Assembly: GCA_023375675.1 (NCBI GenBank)
Contig: JALQBC010000018.1
Coordinates: 496,001 to 560,000, forward strand
Length of the DNA stretch: 64,000 nucleotides
Reading direction: 5' to 3'
From: Cytospora piceicola
Taxonomy: Eukaryota; Ascomycota; Sordariomycetes; Diaporthales; Cytosporaceae
In this document: positions 56,975-64,000 of the stretch, one piece after another
Layout: every line of letters begins with the position of its first letter
Numbering within the stretch: the stretch's first letter is position 1
The notes under the pieces: model-generated
Told to the model about the DNA's origin: nothing
The model's input: only the letters and a program-made list of their open reading frames with translations
Databases searched by the model: none
Translations under genes and position numbers: made by a program

Positions 56975-59091
56975 TTAGTCGAATAGTTTCGCGCGGCGTT
57001 GATCTTCCACGTCCATCTCTTCCCACTCCTGATATATTTGGTCCAGTAGAGCTGGAGCTGCACCTCTATTGTCCTGTCGACTTCCGTTGCTATACATTTG
57101 CGGTTGATGCCCCTGTGCAATGGAATCATACGATGGCGGAGGCGGGACTACCTGAGGTCTCTGGCGCTGGCGTTCCAGAGTCCTCAGCAACTGATCTCCT
57201 TCTTCCCTGACCCTGTCCTGGAGACTCTCGATATCATTTGGCTGCTTCCGGGAATATTCATTAAGCCCGAGGGGTTCTTCTTCCTCCGATGACTCCTCTT
57301 GAAGTCTTCTGGCGCGCTCCTTCCGCATTCTGGCTTGCTGCCTCAAGCGCTCTGCCTTCTCCTCGCGCCTCTTCTCCTTCTCGTATGAAGCCTCCATCTC
57401 CCGTTGCCGCTTTGCAGCTCGCTTCTGGGCATCACGATGGGCCTTGTATTGGGCACGTTGCCTTTCGGCTTCTCTCATCCACTGTTCTCTGTTGAGCTGC
57501 TCTTGGTATTGTGCCTCCTCCATTTCCCTATCCAAATATCTTTTGTTGTAAGCATAAGAGGGCGGCGGTGGCTGTGGTTCAGGATAATGATTTGGCGGAT
57601 AGCTTGGAGGCGGACGTCTCTTTCGTGTGTAGCTCTCTCGTGGATAGCTTTGTTGCGCATAGCTCGAGGGTGGATAGGTTTCGGGTGGATAGCTCGGAAG
57701 CGAGTAGCTCTCAGGCGGATATGTAGTCGGTGCCGGTGGCTGATATCGTTGCTTAGGTGGCTTGGGCTGTTTGGGTTGCTTTGGCTTCTTGGGCTTTTTC
57801 GGCTTCACGGGTTTTCGAGGTCGTTCATCTAACATGAATAATAAAGCGATGATTTGAGGAATCTGCATAACGGCAGTAATGCTGGTGAACGCATCTGTAG
57901 CTAGAACTGCAGGGCAGCCCTGTTGGCCCATATCGGCACAAGCGGACCCTTTTGTGAGGAACTTCCATGCGTATACCTTGGTTTGGTCAAATGGTCAGTG
58001 CAAGCCTACAGATCTTACCAAAGAATAATTAGTGAAAGGCAAGTACTTACCGCTCCGAGACTCAAGTACGCAACTAGTGCTAGGCACTCCATGACGACGT
58101 AGAAGACATATCGACCATAAGACCTATACATAGAGCGCTGGATACCCGGGAAGCACATAACGAGATGCCAAGGCCAGAAGATACCACAGAGGATGGCACC
58201 CATAAGGATAATCCAGACAATGTTTGGTGAGCGAACACTTTGTACCACCGGTATTCCAGTAGGCAAGTAAAGCAACACCGCAAGAGCTATCGATAAAGAA
58301 GCGAAAAGAACCTAGGAAAATTTTCAATTCGGTGAGCAGCCGTGTTAAGTCATTGTAAATCCAGGGTCTCTCCATGAACCGGGGGAATGACAAAACGTAC
58401 CTGGGCTCCTCTCACCCATATTTTCCATTCGCCCTTCCGATCGGGCCTCTCGTAGGTCTCATCGCGACCAATATATTTGGCAATCAGCACGCCGAATGAG
58501 ATTGCTTCAACGACCACCCAAATTGCCTCGAAGACCGTGAATGCCCACGCCGCAGAACAGCCCTGTTTAGATCTGTTGAGGCACCCATCCGAGGCTTGGA
58601 GGACCGTGATTATGTATGCCTACGGCTTGGTAAGCCTTTGTATTGAAGTACATGGTTTAAATGAGCATGAATGATACCCACAGTGACTATACCGGCACAG
58701 GTGAGTTCTAATACGAGGTTAAACAAAATCCAGAAGCGAAATAAAGTCGGTTGTTGCTCAAGAAGCCTGGTGATACTAAGCTGCCAGACCCCAACGATGG
58801 CCCATATGAAGCAACTGATGCCCAGTATTGCGAAAGTCAAGAGCCAAACGTGGTTGTTGACCGCAGGAATGGCATGGAGTGTAACCGGTCCGGCAGGCCT
58901 GTATACGCCAAACGAGATCGCAAAAGCGAGTAGGGCAACAAGCGCCTACAACCAATGTTGTTAGTTGATCAAGAGACAGCGTACAACGGTCGAGTGCAAA
59001 ATACCTGAAATATCGCGAGGAAGTGCCTCCATTTAAAGTGTTCGAATAAGGCGCCACAATGACCAAAGCATGAAAACACTGATAATGTCAT
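56975..59091 (-). CDS. Multi-pass membrane protein with Pro-rich and charged cytoplasmic tail
   Basis: Five exons, 59091-59005, 58945-58682, 58619-58401, 58311-58051 and 57976-56975, give 610 residues; introns are 59-89 nt. Helices in order: FLAIFQALVALLAFAISFGV, LLTFAILGISCFIWAIVGVW, FWILFNLVLELTCAGIVT, FEAIWVVVEAISFGVLIA, VLFASLSIALAVLLYLPTG, IVWIILMGAILCGIFWPWHL, YVFYVVMECLALVAYLSLGA and ITAVMQIPQIIALLFML. This is eight helices in two groups of four, an arrangement like a duplicated MARVEL-type bundle (inference). The soluble tail begins with a KPKKPKQPKQPK repeat, then a Tyr/Pro/Ser-rich block (YPPESYSLPSYPPETYPP), then a long Arg/Glu/Gln coiled-coil-like helix (about 440-510). The donor of exon 2 (GTGGGT) is weaker than the others. 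Function unknown. Confidence 0.75.
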
Positions 59092-62000
59092 GGTGACTGA
59101 TTTTGGGGGCTTGATATGAAAAGTTCATAAGGTAATGGGCGTGGTCCAAAGTATGTGTGTAGGCGAAGATAGATCGTCAATACCTAGGTAGCAACTTCAC
59201 AGGCGGTGTGGTAGTAGAAATACTCGGAGGGCCTTTTATATGCCAATAGGGCAGGAAAGAATCCTTGGGGAAACAGGGGGAAAAAGTCTCTGTGACAATG
59301 AGCTTGATACTAACGCCCACCCATAGGTTGTATCAACGGAGCAATAGTAGTCACACAGCTTCATCTCTACTAAGCCCGCCAATCAGAACTACTTGAATAG
59401 TGTCTCAACGGAGCCCCTGATACATATGACGAGCAAATTGATACCTCTTTCTACACCAAGTGAAGAGAGAGCAATCAAATTGAAGTACTTCTCACATTGG
59501 TTATCCTCGTAATTAGTGACCAAAAAGTGGATATAGAATAAGACTGTTAAGGTAATCAAAGTGTCCCTGATGAAGCACACGGACCTGGAGTTGCCACAGT
59601 CTTGAACCCCGTCCTTACCTCACCACCACTAGCGACCATCAAGCAGAGCGGAATGATTAGCAAAGCTTTTGAGGCCTCTGCCATCTGAGCTGGATGATCA
59701 TCCAGGTGCAGCCATGTCAAACCAACCCTCTCCGGCCCCCTCTGCTCCCTCTGCCCAGCTTTTGATTCCCCGGCTCAGTTCAACACCACCTCTGGCTGTG
59801 GATCCTCCTCTCTATCCCACGGGAAGCCGTTCTTGTACATAAGATCATCTCTGGAAAGAAGATAGAGGCCTCGCGCTACATGTGTGGGATCTTTTCTAGC
59901 TTCCTCTCTCTGGATTTGGGGGAAGGTGGCAAGGATCGTCTTGTTTTTCCAAGTTGCATGCTTCGTCATTTAGTATGACATTCTACTTCCCTCGCAAATG
60001 GAGGATATGAAACATCGCAAGGTCATTTAAACCATAGCATCCATGTATGAGTCCTTTCCTTGAAACTATGATATCCTCTGTTACGGGCGATGGATCCATC
60101 CTCACCGGTCATATAGACTTCGTGGCTCTCGTCATCACGTTGGGGTAAATGCCTTCCCAGGGTTCTTGACGGCTTGAGTGCACGTGTAGTAGGTCGCATA
60201 ATGAAAGCTGACCAACTCGCGAATACAGTACTTAGGTAGGTAGGCAAGTTCAGAACCAAAATCTATGAACGAAAGCGACCAGGCAGAGAAGAGTCTTGTT
60301 GCCACATGCAATATTTAGTGTTTCGACAAGCTTGCATTGCGGTGAGCAGCATTTTTGCCGTGAGTCGTAAATGTATTATGATTTGGATGTGTTGTCTCGT
60401 TCTTTGGTACAGCGCAGGGAAAATATCCGTGCACCTACAATTCTGGGATTATGATAGATCAACTTTCCAGATGGTCTAGAAGTTAAACAACAGCCACAGT
60501 CTTAGTAAAGCGAAGTTACTCCAAACCCCTATTCGGGGTTTTCCACGGATTTCACAGCAGACAAACGGGAGAACTACGCATACAGCATACTATGCAATAG
60601 AAGCCCTTATACCGACGTCTTATCCTGAACCTTTCGAGTCATCTCGATAAGACTAAGAACTTGAACCTTTCTTCTGCACTTGTTGTTCAATAAGCATATG
60701 GATGAGGACAAAAGGGGTAAGGCGGACCCACCAAGTCAGCTTTCGGATCATGCTACCGCTGATCGGGGGATCGTCCAGCTGCACGACCCCTCGGGGGACC
60801 GTGCCGGTTGATCTGGCTCATCTCAATATAGAGCTGTCTGGAAGGAGGGTCATGTTGGGGGTTCAGGATGGGTACGGTGTTAGCTGGTCCAGAGTATTAT
60901 GCATGGTAACAGACACAGACAAGTCGTGCTCTCACGCGGGTGATACCGCTCAAGGCCCCATTTGTCCCCAGCTGTCCGTAGCACTAGGACTCATGGACTT
61001 GATGTAGTAGGTCGGTAAGCCCTCTTTTCTTCTTCTTCTTCTTCTTTTTTTTTTTTTGGGCTTGATTGCACGGTATTTGCATTTAGTGAATAATTGCAAG
61101 CGCAAGCTATTCCTGTAATGAGATACCTCAGCCCTAGTTGTTAGCCTAGTAAACACCAAGATATGAGACCAGCACTGCAGCATCGTCCTCAAGATTGTTC
61201 GTATCTTGCGTCTCCTTACTCCTTTTAAGATCTGCATGTAGTGTCCGCAACAAGTATCACCAACTGAGCAAGTTTTGGAGATTTGACTTCGAGGATCCAG
61301 GTTTAGTCGAACCGGTCTATGTGACGGGAGGCTTCCACATGAAGGTTTTTAAACTTGGTCAGGGTGGGACTAACCATAGGAGGTCCTAATAATACCCCCC
61401 TTTTTTTTTCCAAACCTACCCAATCGAGATGTACGGTGTTATTCCTCGGGGCCTAGACTCGTTTCAACCTCTGCCTCACACTGGGCCACATACATACATG
61501 TCCGGTGTAGGTCAGTTAAATGGGTTGGGTGGCTCCTACGTACTCAAGTACATAGTAAGCAGACCACCCCTATATATGTGATTGCGTGTTTCAGGCGCAT
61601 TTTGGCAGCATGATTGGATCGGCCATATCAAGCCGACCTTATTTCAACAGATGATACTGATATTCCTTGTACCAAAAACACTTCTGCGAGTCGGTGGCAC
61701 ATGCACGCACTCTAATCATTACCCCGTTTATCAAAAAAACGGCAGTCGGTTGAGGGGAGGCTCAGCTGAGAAGGATTCAATGTGGAAACGAAGTGGAAAC
61801 AAGGACCTAAATATGCTTATTTCTGGCTTTCTCCTTGTGACAGGAGGAATTTCCTTGGCATCGTGGTACGGATCTGCACCAAAGAAGCAATCATTGATGT
61901 CGGGGCGTCACTTTTGCCTGGTTGAGCGGATACAACGCGTAATATTCTACCAAACGTCATACTTCCAGCTCCACTGATTAACACTATTAATCCATATTTA

Positions 62001-62203
62001 ATTAATGACACTAATCCTCGCCCGAATGCCATGGCCCTCGACGTTACGATGCGCCTGCCACCGACGAAAATCTCCGATAAGGCCTTGCACGTAGTATACA
62101 TATGTCCATGGACGAGGTAGGGCTACTTATTGCTCCGGTCCCCCATGCTGACCTTCCCAAAGTGTTCGAGATGAAAGTGTAAGTCAACGCAAAGTCTTCA
62201 AAG
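59092..62203. other. Intergenic, accessory block without a clear gene
   Basis: Mostly AT-richer sequence. On the minus strand a 64-codon frame (59969-59775: IQREEARKDPTHVARGLYLL...GFPWDREEDPQPEVVLN) and another just upstream (60259-60023) look protein-like but have no connecting splice signals I trust. A CTT/T tract lies at 61025-61056. An ACTTAGGTAGGTAGG motif is at 60229-60243 and ATACCTAGGTAGC at 59181-59193. No transposon ends are recognised. Confidence 0.4.
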
Positions 62204-64000
62204 ATGTTCACCCAACATTTGCGCTCTCCTTTGGCAGTTCTGTCTCTGGCATTGTCAACCGCCGTTGGCACCACGGCTGCCAAGGACATTACCGCCACGG
62301 ACAATACCACCACGGCCAACTCAAACCTGGTAACTTGGTGGCACGACAACGGCGAGATCAACTACCAGAGTCCAGTTCAAGAAGGGAACGTTCGAAAGTC
62401 TCATGTTTACTCATCATGGGTCAAGTCAACAGCAGACTCGACAAACACCTAGTGAGTATAACAAGCCCCTGGAATTACTTTAGTTGGGACATATCAGACT
62501 TATATGCCCAAATAGCTACAACTCATTTGTGTACGAGACCATTCCACGCAATGGACAGGGCCAGATAATCACGCCCGGAGACCCAAGCTCCTTGAGCACA
62601 GACTACGATTCGATCACCATTGAAGCCGATGTGTGGATTACCATGGCCTGGACCGAGTTCCTCTATAGCTCCGATGTCTGGGTGAAGGTCTCCCGCTCGG
62701 ATAACCAGCCAAACACAGCTGACAACGTGGTGATCCGCCCATCCAACCTCGAATTCACCGTCACGGATGACGGCGAGGGTAATGTGTACATCCTCGTGCC
62801 TTACCGGAACCAAGGCTACAGGTTCTCAGTCGAGTTCCAGGACAACCTCTACAGCTACCACGACGGCTGCGACACCACCTCGTGTGATTTCATCCAGGAC
62901 TGGCACCCGGAGGGACAATACTACGCGGAGCTCAAAGATGACACGCCCGTCATGAGCATCGAACCACACGACGCCCTGCTCATCTTCGCCAGCCCCTTCC
63001 CCGCCCCAGAGTACGTCCCCGACAAGGACTCCCCAAGCACCTACATCGTCCAGCCCGGGCGCGTGCCGGACCTGAGCTCCATCGCCAACACGAACGTCTA
63101 CTTCACGCCGGGGACGCACTGGATGACGGCCACGGACCACGCCGTGCTCTCGTCCTCGGTGGAGTGGGTGTACCTCGCGCCGGGGGCCTACGTCAAGGGC
63201 GCCATCCAGTTCACCACGCCGGCCAAGACCCTCAAGGCGACGGGCCACGGCGTGCTGTCGGGTGAGCAGTACGTGTACCAGGCCAACACGGCCGACAGCT
63301 ACAAGAACAACCAGTCCAACGAGGACTGCCTGCGCATGTGGAGCGGGTACAGCCAGAGCGGCGAGGAGCAGACGTTCGTGCTGACGGGGCTGACGACCAA
63401 CGCGCCACCGTTCAACAGCATCGACTTCAAGGGCGACCTCGACAGCATCGCCATCAACCAGTGGGACTACAAGCAGGTGGGCGCCTACTTCGGGCAGACG
63501 GACGGCACGACGCTGTACGCGGGGTCGCGCGTGAGGGACACCTTCTACCACTCCAACGACGACACCATCAAGACGTACGGCTCGGACGTGCAGGTGCGGG
63601 ACCTGGTCGTGTGGAAGGGCAAGACGGCCCCCACGGTCCAGTTCGGCTGGGCCAGCCGCAACGTCAGCGGCATCACGGTCGACGGCGTGGACGTCATCCA
63701 CATGAAGTACAACGCCAACTCGAGCCACCCGAGCATCATCGGCGCCAACCAGATCTACGAGTACGCCGAGACCGAGACGGACACGGCCGACCTGGCAAAC
63801 ACGGTGAGGGACATCTACTTCGGGAACATCAGGGCCGAGGGCATCGGTGGCAACTTGATGCGTATTGTGCCCCTTGCGAACTACCACAACATCACCATTG
63901 AGAACGTCAGCCTGGGCAACTTCAGCACTAGGAGCACTGGTATCTACAGGAGCGAGCTGCCCGAGTGGGGCGATGGTAATGGCAACAATGTCAGCCTGAC
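62204..64000 (+). CDS. Secreted GH49 dextranase / isopullulanase (3' end outside window)
   Basis: Exon 1 is 62204-62451 and exon 2 runs from 62516 past the window end; the intron is 64 nt (GTGAGT..AATAG). A signal peptide (SPLAVLSLALSTAVGTTAA) precedes the mature start. The N-terminal beta-sandwich module contains LVTWWHDNGEINYQ, SFVYETIPRNG and VVIRPSNLEFTV. The beta-helix module begins near TNVYFTPGTHWMTATDHAVL and contains WVYLAPGAYVKGAI, GHGVLSGEQYVY, NAPPFNSIDFKG, YKQVGAYFGQTDG, TFYHSNDDTIKTYG and VQFGWASRNV. These match GH49 enzymes, which cleave alpha-1,6-glucan (dextran) or pullulan linkages extracellularly; the conserved acids of the QTDG and SNDDT strands are present. The two activities cannot be told apart here. 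Codon use is highly G/C-ending. Confidence 0.9.

Noticed and set aside
62826..63887. 353-codon antisense frame in the dextranase gene
   Set aside because: Same GC3 mirror effect; the sense strand has unmistakable GH49 motifs.

Overview
The window looks like nuclear DNA of a filamentous ascomycete, most likely a Sordariomycete. Genes carry short introns (about 60-90 nt) with GT..AG ends and CTAAC/CTGAC-type branch sites, intergenic spaces are long, CT-rich and full of microsatellites, and the coding content is typical of these fungi: a GEgh16/Gas1-type appressorial protein, HapB, a fungal rhodopsin-type membrane protein and a GH49 dextranase. I recognised no tRNA, rRNA, CRISPR array or complete transposon.

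0-24.8 kb is gene-rich core genome. In order: the 3' end of an F-box-like protein (+); the mitochondrial Fe-S co-chaperone Jac1 (+); a SNF2-type ATPase (-); a GNAT-like acetyltransferase (-); a short AT-rich element bounded by ~85-bp terminal inverted repeats; a GEgh16/Gas1-family secreted protein (+); an SRPK-like kinase whose frame is broken by one in-frame TAA (-); two neighbouring single-pass membrane proteins (-); the DNA interstrand-crosslink repair nuclease Pso2/SNM1 (+); LSM2 (-); and the CCAAT-binding subunit HapB (-).

24.8-41.7 kb is a gene-poor block of almost 17 kb. It holds simple repeats, many copies of the palindrome TACCTAGGTA and only short weak ORFs. Two places look like decayed or cryptic coding sequence, near 27.0 kb and 35.9-36.1 kb. 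It ends in a long pyrimidine-rich leader in front of a Ser/Thr/Pro-rich, probably nuclear protein (+). A second sparse stretch follows to 46.1 kb, then an adenosine/adenine-deaminase family enzyme (-).

47.8-62 kb reads as accessory genome: an orphan two-exon protein (-), a fungal rhodopsin-domain protein (+), a very divergent protein kinase (+), a possible 30-residue four-cysteine mini-protein (-), a relic resembling an MFS-transporter C-terminus (+), and a five-exon eight-helix membrane protein with a proline-rich and charged tail (-). The window closes with the 5' part of a secreted GH49 dextranase/isopullulanase (+), cut by the window edge.

There is no operon logic. Functional links are limited to general cell maintenance (Jac1, Pso2, LSM2, HapB) and host/environment-facing functions (GEgh16, dextranase, membrane receptors). 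The points most worth checking are the nonsense codon in the SRPK kinase, the mini-protein/hexamer-repeat/transporter-relic cluster at 55.8-56.6 kb, the divergent kinase with an HVDWTPPN catalytic loop, and the inverted-repeat element at 9.2-9.9 kb.
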